Source of the DNA: Actinomycetes bacterium
GTDB lineage: Bacteria > Actinomycetota > Acidimicrobiia > Acidimicrobiales > Microtrichaceae
Assembly (NCBI GenBank): GCA_023389745.1
Contig: JAEWED010000195.1
Coordinates: forward strand, 1 to 36,401
Reading direction: 5' to 3'
DNA: 36,401 bases
Under the pieces are notes generated by a model. It was not told where the DNA came from. It searched no databases and was given only the letters and a program-made list of their open reading frames with translations. The position numbers and the translations under genes are program-made. Positions 1-6,852 of this stretch are shown here, piece by piece; positions within the stretch are counted from its first letter, which is position 1; each line of letters opens with the position of its first letter.

Positions 1-145
1 GCGCTCCGGCGCGAGCGAGGTCCGGGTCTCCGGCGGGGCCGACGAGCAGGTGGTCGTCTCGGTCGTCGTCGGGCGGCGCGGGGCCGTCGCGACCGCGGCG
101 CCGCTCGGCGCGGCACGCTCCGAAGAGCCTGTCGGTGCTCCGTGA
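1..145 (+). CDS. C-terminal fragment of an unidentified protein (5' end outside window)
   Basis: The frame beginning at base 2 is open through to a TGA at 143-145 and gives a 47-residue tail ending SEEPVGAP. Nearly every third codon position is G or C, as in the real genes here, and the alternation of V/S/R residues looks like beta strands. I do not recognise the family. In many Actinobacteria gyrA precedes the DUF3566 gene, but this tail shows no GyrA motif that I can identify, so I leave it unnamed. The stop lies 10 nt before the next start, so the two are probably co-transcribed. Confidence 0.45.
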   Translation, partial: RSGASEVRVSGGADEQVVVSVVVGRRGAVATAAPLGAARSEEPVGAP

Positions 146-155
146 GCCACCTAGG

Positions 156-788
156 ATGTCGGCCGTGACATCGACGCCGTCAGCGGAGGAGACCGCCGTC
201 AGCCCCGCTGCCGGTGAGCCCGCCAGTGGGTCCCCAGGTGCGCGTCCGACGCCGCGTCAATCCCGCTCCGGCGCCGCTGCACCTGCCAGGTCACAGGCCG
301 GCGCCGACCAGGCCACGGGCCAGGGGTCCGGCGGCTCCTCGGCAGGATCGGCGCAGCCACGTCGTGTGCTCGGCTACGGCCGTCAGCGCTACGAGGCTCG
401 CAAGGTCCGGCGCCTGATCCGGCACATCGATCCCTGGTCGATGCTGAAGCTGTCGCTGCTGGTCTCGCTGTGCATGTGGCTCATCGTGATGATCGCCTCG
501 GTGATCCTGTGGACCGTGGCGAGCAACGCCGGCACCATCGAGAGCTTCGAGGACGTCGTGAACTCCTCGCTGTCGCTGACGGACTGGACCCTCGACGGCG
601 ACTTCATCTTCCGCCAGTTCGGGTTGATCACCCTGTTGCTCGCCCTCGGCTTCACGGCTTCGGTGGTGATCGCGACCCTCGTGTTCAACCTGATCAGCGA
701 CATCATCGGCGGTGTGTGGATCTCGGTGATCGAAGAGGAGACGGCCCGTCCGGTGTCGGAATCGAAACGAGACCGGTCCGTCGGGTAA
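156..788 (+). CDS. DUF3566 transmembrane protein
   Basis: A 210-residue protein. Residues 1-68 are a low-complexity Ala/Ser/Gly/Pro/Gln cytoplasmic tail. A basic stretch (residues 79-90) runs into the family hallmark RHIDPWSMLKLSLL. There are two membrane helices at about 98-122 and 156-180, separated by an outside segment of about 33 residues. The order of basic patch, DPWS and two helices matches the actinobacterial DUF3566 family, which usually lies between gyrA and tRNA-Ile; here too tRNA-Ile follows, 39 nt downstream. Its function is not established. I chose the ATG at 156; a GTG at 135 would overlap the upstream stop, and a GTG at 165 is possible. No strong ribosome-binding site is visible for any of them. 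Confidence 0.85.
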   Translation: MSAVTSTPSAEETAVSPAAGEPASGSPGARPTPRQSRSGAAAPARSQAGADQATGQGSGGSSAGSAQPRRVLGYGRQRYEARKVRRLIRHIDPWSMLKLSLLVSLCMWLIVMIASVILWTVASNAGTIESFEDVVNSSLSLTDWTLDGDFIFRQFGLITLLLALGFTASVVIATLVFNLISDIIGGVWISVIEEETARPVSESKRDRSVG

Positions 789-827
789 CGTGGTCGGCCG
801 CTGCCGGTGGCGCATCACCGGCGGAGC

Positions 828-901
<74 letters not shown>

Positions 902-940
902 CGAACCGCTCCCACCGGACACGCTCCCACAGGAGACGAC

Positions 941-1078
941 ATGCGAGGACTACGTCGGGCAGTGCTCGCAGTGGCCATCGGGGCGCTCGTCGGAGCGGTG
1001 CTGCGCCTGAAGGGTGCCGACTCCAGCCCGCTCGAGGGGGGCGGTTGGCGAGAGCTCGGCGGTCGCGACCTCCGATGA
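941..1078 (+). CDS. small (45-residue) single-pass membrane protein
   Basis: The ATG at 941 follows a good ribosome-binding site (AGGAG, 931-935, 5-nt spacing) located 30 nt after the tRNA. The protein has a basic N-terminus (MRGLRRAV), one hydrophobic helix at about 7-23 and a short polar tail containing GGWRELGGRDLR. Actinobacteria often carry a tiny membrane protein just after this tRNA (for example DLW-39 proteins), but I do not see that family's motif. The clear Shine-Dalgarno sequence and the conserved type of location are the main support. Function unknown. Confidence 0.6.
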   Translation: MRGLRRAVLAVAIGALVGAVLRLKGADSSPLEGGGWRELGGRDLR

Positions 1079-1100
1079 CAGCCCTGCGAGTGATTGCCCG

Positions 1101-2156
1101 ATGACAGGCCGATCCTCGACGACCGCTGCGACCTCTGCGTCCGCGACGGGTCGGATCGCCGTGGTCGGCGCAGGGATCCTCGGGGTGCGGATCGCTCGGG
1201 AGCTGCTGACCCCCGGGGCCGACGCACGGGCGACCAACGAGGGCGTCACGCTGGTGACGCGCCGACGGGAGCGCCGCACGCAGGTCGCCACGGCCTTCGG
1301 CGAACAGGCTCGGGTCGTGCTCGAGCGCGACGGTGTGGAGCGCGCCCTGGCCAACGCGGAGGTCTCGACGGTCGTGGTGGCCAGAGAGGTCGGCGCCCAG
1401 CTCGAGGTCGCCCGGTCGCAGCTGGACGCTGGTCGGCACGTGGTGTGCACCTCGGACGACGCGGACGAGGTGCGTGCACTGCTCGACCTGGACGAGCTCG
1501 CGGTGGAGCGCGGCGTGCGGCTGTTCGTCGGTGCGGCGATGTCGCCGGGGCTCTCGTGCCTGCTCGTGCGCCACGCCGCGAGCGCGCTGGAGCGCGTCGA
1601 CGAGATCCACGTCTCGCGCCACGGCGCAGCAGGACCCGCCTGCGCCCGTCAGCGGCTGCGTGCCCTGCGGGGCACCGCGGTCGACTGGCGTGACGGTGCC
1701 TGGGTGCGACGTCCGGGTTTCTCCGGCCGTGAGCTCAGCTGGTTCCCCGACCCGATCGGGGCCAGGGACTGCTATCGGGCGGACCTGGCCGAACCGGCGC
1801 TGCTGGTGCCCTACTTCCCCGGTGTGCAGCGCGTGACGGCCCGATTGGCCGCGTCACGACGTGACCGCGCGTTCGCCCCGTTCCCCGTGCTCGTCCCGCC
1901 ACCGGACGAGGGCGGCATCGGCGCGATCCGCGTCGAGCTACGCGGCCAGTCCGGCGGGGCGCGCAGCGCGGTCGTCTACGGCGCACTCGACCGTCCCGCT
2001 GTTGCGGGATCCGCCGTGGCGGCCGTGACGGCCCTGCACGCCGGCTCACACGGGACCGGCGCGAGCGGCCTGGCAGCGGTCGAGGACCCGCTCCCGCTGC
2101 TGGTGGAGCTGGCGCGCCGAGGCGTGCGCGCGGCGGCGTTCGAACCCGAGACCTGA
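1101..2156 (+). CDS. NAD(P)-binding oxidoreductase-like protein (saccharopine-dehydrogenase/dihydrodipicolinate-reductase-like fold)
   Basis: A 351-residue protein. After about 17 Ser/Thr/Ala-rich residues comes a Rossmann beta-alpha-beta with the dinucleotide-binding motif VVGAGILG (glycines 23, 25, 28). Next are a TRRRERR segment that could contact NADP phosphate and a strand VSTVVVAREVG followed by GRHVVCTSDD, as in saccharopine-dehydrogenase-like and GFO/IDH-like proteins. The C-terminal half (RVELRGQSGGARSAVVYGALDRPAVAGSAVAAVTAL) resembles the conserved end of saccharopine-type reductases. The substrate is unknown. The ATG at 1101 is chosen because the Rossmann motif then begins near residue 18; an in-frame GTG at 1014 would overlap the upstream small gene. 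A hairpin follows the stop. Confidence 0.65.
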   Translation: MTGRSSTTAATSASATGRIAVVGAGILGVRIARELLTPGADARATNEGVTLVTRRRERRTQVATAFGEQARVVLERDGVERALANAEVSTVVVAREVGAQLEVARSQLDAGRHVVCTSDDADEVRALLDLDELAVERGVRLFVGAAMSPGLSCLLVRHAASALERVDEIHVSRHGAAGPACARQRLRALRGTAVDWRDGAWVRRPGFSGRELSWFPDPIGARDCYRADLAEPALLVPYFPGVQRVTARLAASRRDRAFAPFPVLVPPPDEGGIGAIRVELRGQSGGARSAVVYGALDRPAVAGSAVAAVTALHAGSHGTGASGLAAVEDPLPLLVELARRGVRAAAFEPET

Positions 2157-2179
2157 CCCCCTGCGTGTTTGCACAGGTT

Positions 2180-2199
2180 GGACGCGTGGAATCGCGTCC
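2180..2199 (+). terminator. hairpin after the oxidoreductase gene
   Basis: Perfect 7-bp inverted repeat GGACGCG / CGCGTCC with a 6-nt loop, 24 nt after the stop at 2156. There is no U-tract, as is usual in high-GC Actinobacteria, so termination is inferred from position and symmetry only. Confidence 0.4.
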
Positions 2200-2318
2200 G
2201 AGTGTTCAGATTTCCCTCCGAATCGCCGACATATCCCACAGAGAGTGATATTCTTCGTCCACTGAATCGCACTGAGCGTGTCGGTGGAGGTCCGCTGGGG
2301 ATTTTCTGGAGATTTCGC

Positions 2319-2347
2319 TCAAGTTCTGCGCGCCCGCGCGCCGATAT
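2319..2347 (+). promoter_or_regulatory. candidate sigma-28/WhiG-type promoter of the sigma-factor gene
   Basis: TCAAGTTC (2319-2326) followed 13 nt later by GCCGATAT (2340-2347). The flagellar/WhiG sigma consensus is TAAAGTTT with GCCGATAA, normally about 11 nt apart, so the match is 6/8 and 7/8 with spacing 2 nt too long. It lies just before the gene for a sigma factor of exactly this family, in the most AT-rich intergenic stretch of this part of the window. Autoregulation is an inference. Confidence 0.35.
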
Positions 2348-2351
2348 CCGA

Positions 2352-2370
2352 CTGGCCGACGTTCGGCCAG
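2352..2370 (+). promoter_or_regulatory. perfect hairpin abutting the ribosome-binding site of the sigma gene
   Basis: CTGGCCGA (2352-2359) and TCGGCCAG (2363-2370) form an 8-bp stem with a 3-nt loop. It ends immediately before the Shine-Dalgarno GAGGAGA (2371-2377) of the gene starting at 2385. It could be a protein operator or an mRNA leader structure that sets ribosome access; nothing in the sequence decides between these. Confidence 0.4.
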
Positions 2371-2384
2371 GAGGAGACACGGTC

Positions 2385-3353
2385 ATGGGCAAGATGCGAA
2401 GCGATGCGACGATGGGGATCGACGAGACGGGCGACGAGCTCGACGTCCCCGAGGTCGCCACGGCGCCGGTGGTGAAGCGCACCCAGGCCGAGGTCACGGC
2501 GCTGGTCGAGGAGCACCTGCCGCTCGTCAACCACGTGGTGTTCCAGGTGGCGGTCCACTTCCCCCGCCACGTCGATCGTGACGAACTGGCCCGTGCCGGG
2601 GCCCTCGGGCTCGTCGAGGCCGCCAAGCGCTACGACGAAGCACGCGGTGTCCCGTTCAACCGGTTCGCTGCACAGCGCATCCGTGGGGCGATCATCGACG
2701 GCGTGCGTGCCGCGGACTGGGCGCCGCGCTCGGTGCGTGCCCTGGCCCGCCGTCTCGACCAGGTCGAGCAGAACCTCGCCAGCCAGCTGGGCCGGGTGCC
2801 GTCGCTCGCAGAGACCGCTGCAGCGCTCGAGATCTCCCGTGAGGAGCTCGACCGGCTCCGTGACCGCCTGTTCCGCTCGGTGGTCCTGGCGTTCGACTCG
2901 CTGGTCGGCGACGCCGACGACGACGAGCTGACCCTCGTCGACGTGTTGACCGACCGCTCCGTGATGGAGCCCTCCGAGGAGCTCGAGAGCCGCGAGCTGC
3001 ACGCCTACCTGCGTGACGCCGTGCGCCTGCTGCCCGAGCGCCACCGCCTGGTGGTCGTGGGCTACTTCATCGAGGAGCGCACCTCGCAGGACCTGGCCCG
3101 CTTCCTGGGCGTCACCGAGTCGCGTGTCTCCCAGATGCGCACCGAGGCGCTCAACATGCTGCGCCAGGGCATCGAGGCCCAGTACGAGCCCGCTGCGGAC
3201 CGTGCGCCGGCCGAGGGCCTGGTGGCCCGTCGCCGTGCGGCGTACGCCGACGCGATCTCCGAGGCCTCCGGCTGGGGTGACCGCATCTCGCCGCGTGGGT
3301 CCGAGGAGGAGCGGGCGGCCTCCTTCGAGCGCATGCTCGTCGCCGCAGGCTGA
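2385..3353 (+). CDS. RNA polymerase sigma factor, FliA/WhiG (sigma-28) family
   Basis: A 322-residue alternative sigma factor. Region 2 spans about 40-112 (HLPLVNHVV, RDELARAGALGLVEAAKRYD, FNRFAAQRIRGAIIDGVRAAD, then the WAPRSVRALARR element typical of FliA/WhiG). Region 3 spans about 118-190. Region 4 spans 205-260, with LPERHRLVVVGYFIEE and the recognition helix GVTESRVSQMRTEAL. In Streptomyces WhiG controls sporulation and elsewhere FliA controls flagella; which role applies here is unknown because no flagellar or sporulation genes lie nearby. The ATG at 2385 has the Shine-Dalgarno GAGGAGA; an upstream in-frame start at 2169 would translate AT-rich leader. Unusual: about 60 extra residues follow region 4 (262-322). 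Confidence 0.9.
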   Translation: MGKMRSDATMGIDETGDELDVPEVATAPVVKRTQAEVTALVEEHLPLVNHVVFQVAVHFPRHVDRDELARAGALGLVEAAKRYDEARGVPFNRFAAQRIRGAIIDGVRAADWAPRSVRALARRLDQVEQNLASQLGRVPSLAETAAALEISREELDRLRDRLFRSVVLAFDSLVGDADDDELTLVDVLTDRSVMEPSEELESRELHAYLRDAVRLLPERHRLVVVGYFIEERTSQDLARFLGVTESRVSQMRTEALNMLRQGIEAQYEPAADRAPAEGLVARRRAAYADAISEASGWGDRISPRGSEEERAASFERMLVAAG

Positions 3354-3397
3354 CCAGGCGGTTGCCGCAGGCTGACCAGGCGGTCGCCGCAGCCTGA
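3339..3397 (+). repeat. 22-bp tandem repeat containing the stop codon of the sigma gene
   Basis: Copy 1 (3339-3360) and copy 2 (3361-3382) differ at one base; a partial third copy runs 3383-3397. Each unit has the form GTCGCCGCAGGCTGA plus CCAGGCG, so every copy carries the last three sense codons and a TGA. The true stop is in copy 1 (3351-3353). Confidence 0.9.
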
Positions 3398-3404
3398 AAC
3401 TCCC

Positions 3405-3455
3405 CGACATTGCGTGAGATGTCGTCGCGGGACGACGGTGTCGCACGCAATGTCG
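3405..3455 (+). terminator. long hairpin after the sigma-factor gene
   Basis: Outer arms CGACATTGCGTG (3405-3416) and CACGCAATGTCG (3444-3455) are perfectly complementary over 12 bp. A second hairpin, GTCGTC (3421-3426) with GACGAC (3431-3436), is nested inside. It sits between two genes on the same strand and 43 nt before the next start, so it is either a terminator or a regulatory element of the downstream ABC gene. Confidence 0.5.
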
Positions 3456-3483
3456 CAGTGCTCGGTCGATGAGTGAGGCTGTG

Positions 3484-3498
3484 CGAGACTGATTCTCA
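3484..3498 (-). promoter_or_regulatory. candidate Fur/Zur-family operator overlapping the ABC ATPase start codon
   Basis: Read on the minus strand the 15-mer is TGAGAATCAGTCTCG. This matches the 7-1-7 Fur-family consensus TGANAATNANTNTCA at every fixed position but the last. It overlaps the ATG (3498-3500) of a metal-transporter-type ATPase, where a bound repressor would block initiation. This is one by-eye match and needs a matrix search. Confidence 0.3.
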
Positions 3499-4304
3499 TG
3501 TCCGCCCCGCCGACGCCTGCGATCCAGACCCGATCGCTGGTGCTGGCCCACGGCGGCCACGTCGCCGTCGACGGTGCCGACCTGGAGCTGCCGGCGGGCA
3601 CGATCATCGCCTGCATCGGTCCCAACGGCAGCGGCAAGTCGAGCTTCCTCGACGCCGTCGCCGGTCTGCTCACGCCACGATCGGGATCGATCTCGGTGCT
3701 CGGCGCCGAACCGGGCCGCGGCCGTGTCGCCTACGTGTTCCAGTCGACCGAGACACCGGCGCACCTGCCCCTGACCGTGGCAGAGGTCGTCACCATGGGC
3801 CGCTACGGCCGAGCCGGCCTCGTCGGACGCCTGGGCGCCGCCGGTCGGGCCGTCGTACAACGTGCGATGGAGCGAGTGGGCGTCACCGACCTCGCCCAGC
3901 GACAGCTGCTCGAGCTGTCCGGAGGTCAGCGCCAACGGGTGCTCGTGGCACAGGGCCTGGCGGCAGAGGCCGACCTGCTGGTCCTCGACGAGCCGATGAC
4001 GGGACTCGACGTGACCTCACGTGAACGCATCCTCGAGGTCATGGCCGAGGAGCGTGCCGAGGGCAGGACCGTCGTGTTCAGCACCCACGACCTGTCCGAG
4101 GCAGCCGACGCCGACCAGGTGGTCCTGCTGGCCGGTCGCCTCGTCGCCGCCGGGCCGCCGGATCAGGTGCTCGTCGACGAGCACCTGATGGAGGCCTACC
4201 GGGGCCGGGTCGTGGACGTGGGCGGGGTGCGCATCATCGACGACCCGCACCACCACGGCCCCCGGTCGGAACGCCACGACGGCCACGACCACTCGCACGG
4301 CTGA
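3498..4304 (+). CDS. ABC transporter ATPase, zinc/manganese (ZnuC-like) type
   Basis: A 268-residue nucleotide-binding subunit: Walker A GPNGSGKS (41-48), Q-loop FQSTE (81-85), signature LSGGQRQR (140-147), Walker B LLVLDEP (160-166), D-loop, and switch His in FSTHD. The C-terminus is rich in His and Asp (DDPHHHG, HDGHDHSHG), as is common in proteins handling divalent metals. By family it would energise import of Zn or Mn through a membrane permease and a binding protein. Neither is adjacent: upstream is the sigma gene and downstream the convergent hisN, so the subunit is an orphan or its partners lie elsewhere. No clear Shine-Dalgarno precedes the ATG, so a leaderless or very short-leader transcript is possible. 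Confidence 0.85.
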   Translation: MSAPPTPAIQTRSLVLAHGGHVAVDGADLELPAGTIIACIGPNGSGKSSFLDAVAGLLTPRSGSISVLGAEPGRGRVAYVFQSTETPAHLPLTVAEVVTMGRYGRAGLVGRLGAAGRAVVQRAMERVGVTDLAQRQLLELSGGQRQRVLVAQGLAAEADLLVLDEPMTGLDVTSRERILEVMAEERAEGRTVVFSTHDLSEAADADQVVLLAGRLVAAGPPDQVLVDEHLMEAYRGRVVDVGGVRIIDDPHHHGPRSERHDGHDHSHG

Positions 4305-4335
4305 CCAGCCCGATCAGCAGCACGCGGGTCAGCCG
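4298..4335. terminator. bidirectional hairpin carrying both convergent stop codons
   Basis: CGGCTGACC (4298-4306) and GGTCAGCCG (4327-4335) are perfect 9-bp complements with a 20-nt loop. The TGA of the ABC gene (4302-4304) lies in the left arm and the stop of the minus-strand gene (4329-4331) lies at the mirror position in the right arm. Confidence 0.6.
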
Positions 4336-5105
4336 TTGAGCACCGCGACGAGGTCGTCGTGGAAGCGGCCGTTGCTGGCCACCGCCGAGTAGAAGCCGTC
4401 CGCGCCGGGGGAGAGGTCCCGGGAACCGTGCCAGGTGGTGAGCGTGCCGCCCGACTCGGGCACGATCACGGTGAGCGCCGCGATGTCCCACCACGCGAGG
4501 ATGGGATCGGTCATCGCGTCGACGCGGCCGCTGGCGACCAGGGCGTACCCGTACGCGTCGCCCCAGGTGCGGATCTGGGCGCCGGCGTCGACGAGCCGCC
4601 CGAACAGCGCGCCGTCCCAGAGCTCGAACGCGGTGCTCGACACGTACGCGCCCTCGAGGCGGTCGTGCTCGGACACCGTCACCGGCGCGCCGTCGAACCG
4701 GCAGCCGAGACCCCGCCCGGCGGCGACGTTCTCTCCGAGGGCGGGCAGGTTGATGACGCCGATCGCCGGGCCGTGCTCATCCTCGAGGTACAGCAGGTTC
4801 GAGTAGGTCCCGACCCCGTGGGTGAACGCCTTGGTCCCGTCGATCGGGTCGATCACCCAGCGCCGTCCCGAGGTGCCCGGCTTGTCGTCCTCCTCCTCAC
4901 CCTGGATCGCGTCGTCCGGGTAGGCCGCTTCGATCATCTCGCGCAGCATGCGTTCCGCCGCGCGGTCGGCCTGGGTGACCGGCGAGCCGTCACGCTTGGC
5001 GTCGACGGACAGCTCGGTGTGGTTGAACCAACCGAGGGTGAGCTCACCCGCCGCTCGGGTCCATTCGACGGCTTGGTCCAGCAGGTCGGGATCGACGTTG
5101 GTCAT
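4329..5105 (-). CDS. hisN: inositol-monophosphatase-family phosphatase, probably histidinol-phosphatase (HisN)
   Basis: A 258-residue Mg-dependent phosphatase. Metal ligands are visible: E70 in GEEED, D86 and D89 in WVIDPIDGTKAF, and a C-terminal Asp in WWDIAALTVIVPESGG. The sequence after the DPIDGT motif (KAFTHGVGTYSNLL) and the WGDAYGYALVASGRVD region look like HisN, which removes phosphate from L-histidinol phosphate in histidine synthesis, rather than the inositol or fructose bisphosphatase branches. The distinction rests on recall of the family, not on a search. The ATG at 5105 is preferred over an upstream in-frame start at 5144, which would add only a non-conserved segment. It is divergent from tesB. 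Confidence 0.8.
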   Translation of the reverse strand: MTNVDPDLLDQAVEWTRAAGELTLGWFNHTELSVDAKRDGSPVTQADRAAERMLREMIEAAYPDDAIQGEEEDDKPGTSGRRWVIDPIDGTKAFTHGVGTYSNLLYLEDEHGPAIGVINLPALGENVAAGRGLGCRFDGAPVTVSEHDRLEGAYVSSTAFELWDGALFGRLVDAGAQIRTWGDAYGYALVASGRVDAMTDPILAWWDIAALTVIVPESGGTLTTWHGSRDLSPGADGFYSAVASNGRFHDDLVAVLNG

Positions 5106-5254
5106 GACCCGAGTCTCGCGGAACGGCACAGGAGTGGGCACCATCGGGCGCCGATGCCGAGATCAGGGCGGACCACCGGGCGAGAAGCTGCCATGATCAC
5201 TGTGCGACCGCGCCACCCGCTCCCGAGGTGGCACCCCTCGACCGCTGGAGGATC

Positions 5255-6079
5255 GTGGATCTCCGTACCATCCTGGACCTCGCCGACCATGGTCCCGACG
5301 TCTACGTCGGCATCGGTCCGCACTACCCCTGGGGCGGCCTGTACGGCGGCCAGATCGTGGCCCAGGCACTGCGTGCCGCCGCGCGGACCGTCGAGGACGA
5401 GGAGCTCCACGTGCACTCGATCCGCGCCTACTTCATCCGCAGGGGCGACCACGACGAGCCGGTGCGCTACGAGGTCGACCGGATCCGCAACGGACGGTCG
5501 TTCGCGACCCGGCGTGTCGTCGCCCGCCAGGCGGTCGGCGCGATCCTGAACCTCGAGGCGAGCTTCAAGCGTGCCGAGCGCTCGGCCGACATCGAGCCGC
5601 TCTCGCTGCCGCCGGACGTGCCCCGGCCCGAGGACCTGACGCTCGACTCGTGGAGCCCGGTGTTCGAGCGCGCGTTCATCCCCGCCGACCACCTCGCCCC
5701 GGCGGGCCGCGACGGCTCCGGCCGTGCCGCCGCGTGGCTGCGGGTCTCCCAGGACCTGCCGGACAACCAGATCGTGCACGCCGGCGGGCTGGCGTACCTC
5801 TCCGACGACCTGCCGACCGATGCGGTCGTCCGCGCCCATCCGGTGCGTCGTGAGCCCGACGAGGTGCTCCACAAGGTGCTGTTCACCGCGAGCCTCGACC
5901 ACACGATCTGGTTCCACCGCCCGTTCCGCGCGGACGAGTGGCAGCTGCACGACTTCACCTGCCACACGTTCGTCGGGGCACGTGGGCTCTCGCTCGGTCA
6001 CGTCTTCGGCACCGACGGCAGGCACATCGCGACGATCGCCCAAGAGGTGCTGCTGCGCGACACCCGCGAGCGCGACTGA
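5255..6079 (+). CDS. tesB: acyl-CoA thioesterase II (TesB family)
   Basis: A double-hotdog thioesterase hydrolysing acyl-CoA to free acid and CoA. The first hotdog shows GPHYPWGGLYGGQIVAQAL and VHSIRAYFIRRGD; the second shows SLDHTIWFHRPFRADEWQLHDF and ends ATIAQEVLLR. The Asp in SLDHTIWFH and the Gln in IAQEVL correspond to the catalytic Asp and Gln of TesB. With the GTG start at 5255 (GGAGG at 5247-5251) the protein is 274 residues and begins VDLRTILDL, close to the usual N-terminus; a GTG at 5228 would add nine residues. It may serve fatty-acid turnover, but no beta-oxidation gene lies beside it. Confidence 0.88.
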   Translation: MDLRTILDLADHGPDVYVGIGPHYPWGGLYGGQIVAQALRAAARTVEDEELHVHSIRAYFIRRGDHDEPVRYEVDRIRNGRSFATRRVVARQAVGAILNLEASFKRAERSADIEPLSLPPDVPRPEDLTLDSWSPVFERAFIPADHLAPAGRDGSGRAAAWLRVSQDLPDNQIVHAGGLAYLSDDLPTDAVVRAHPVRREPDEVLHKVLFTASLDHTIWFHRPFRADEWQLHDFTCHTFVGARGLSLGHVFGTDGRHIATIAQEVLLRDTRERD

Positions 6080-6126
6080 CCACCCGTTCAGGGTGACGTG
6101 GCGGCGCGAGTGACTGGCGGTTCAGG
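6070..6126. repeat. degenerate 34-bp duplication spanning the convergent stops of tesB and the response regulator
   Basis: Segments 6070-6092 and 6104-6126 match at 18 of 23 positions, with period 34. Copy 1 contains the tesB stop (6077-6079) and copy 2 the minus-strand stop (6122-6124). A small hairpin, CACCC (6081-6085) with GGGTG (6091-6095), lies between and may aid termination. Confidence 0.5.
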
Positions 6127-6802
6127 TGATGCCACGGTCGACCGCCCAGCGCACGAGCTCGTGGCGGCGGGTCAGGTGGAGCTTCGCGAGGATGTTCCGC
6201 ACGTGGTTCTCGACGGTCTTGGGTGAGATGTAGAGCTCCTCGCCCACCTGGGCGTAGGTGTGACCTCGAGCCACGTGGCCGAGCACCTCGCGCTCACGGG
6301 GCGTGAGCGTGCGGACCGCCGCTTCGGCCTGGTCGGCGGGAGCGGCCCCACCGGCCATGCGACGGAACTCCGAGAGCACCAGCGCGGCGAGCTGCGGCGA
6401 GAACACCGGTTCCCCGTCCGCGGCGCGCCGCAGCGCGGCGCGCAGCTCCTCGGGACGCGTCGACTTCACCAGGTAGCCGACGGCGCCGGTCGCGATCGCA
6501 TCGAGCAGGTCGCGTTCGGCCTCGGAGACGGTGATGATGACGATGGGGGTCTCGGTCGCGCACGCGCGCACGACCGCCAGCCCACCGCCGCCGGGCATGT
6601 GCAGGTCGACGAGCGCCAGGTCGGGACGGGTGCGCTCGATCACCTCGATCGCTGCGGCTGCCTCCTCGGACTCGCCGACGACCTCGAAGCCCTCACCGAG
6701 GTCGACGCGCAGGCCGGACCGCCAGATGTGGTGGTCGTCCGCGATGACGACGCGGATGGGCTGCTCTGCGGAGCGGAGGGGGCGCTCTGGGGTCTCGGCC
6801 AT
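6122..6802 (-). CDS. NarL/FixJ-family two-component response regulator
   Basis: A 226-residue protein. The receiver domain (about 16-135) has the acidic pair D22-D23, phospho-acceptor D66 in LALVDLHMPGGGG, Thr/Ser after strand 4 and K113 in GYLVKS. The LuxR-type HTH (about 163-222) reads LTPREREVLGHVARG, then ISPKTVENHVRNILAKL. It should act as a transcription activator when phosphorylated. Its likely partner is the histidine kinase at 8563-9801, two genes upstream on the same strand. The gene between them encodes a sortase-anchored surface protein, so the three are probably one functional unit. The ATG at 6802 is preferred to a GTG one codon earlier. Confidence 0.93.
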   Translation of the reverse strand: MAETPERPLRSAEQPIRVVIADDHHIWRSGLRVDLGEGFEVVGESEEAAAAIEVIERTRPDLALVDLHMPGGGGLAVVRACATETPIVIITVSEAERDLLDAIATGAVGYLVKSTRPEELRAALRRAADGEPVFSPQLAALVLSEFRRMAGGAAPADQAEAAVRTLTPREREVLGHVARGHTYAQVGEELYISPKTVENHVRNILAKLHLTRRHELVRWAVDRGIT

Positions 6803-6852
6803 CACGGTCGAGCGTATCGGTGCCCCTGATGAGCCCCTCGTGGAGGCTGGGT

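Noticed and set aside
1..145. Assignment of the first fragment to GyrA
   Set aside because: The genomic position fits, but I see no GyrA C-terminal motif in the 47 residues, so naming it would be guesswork.
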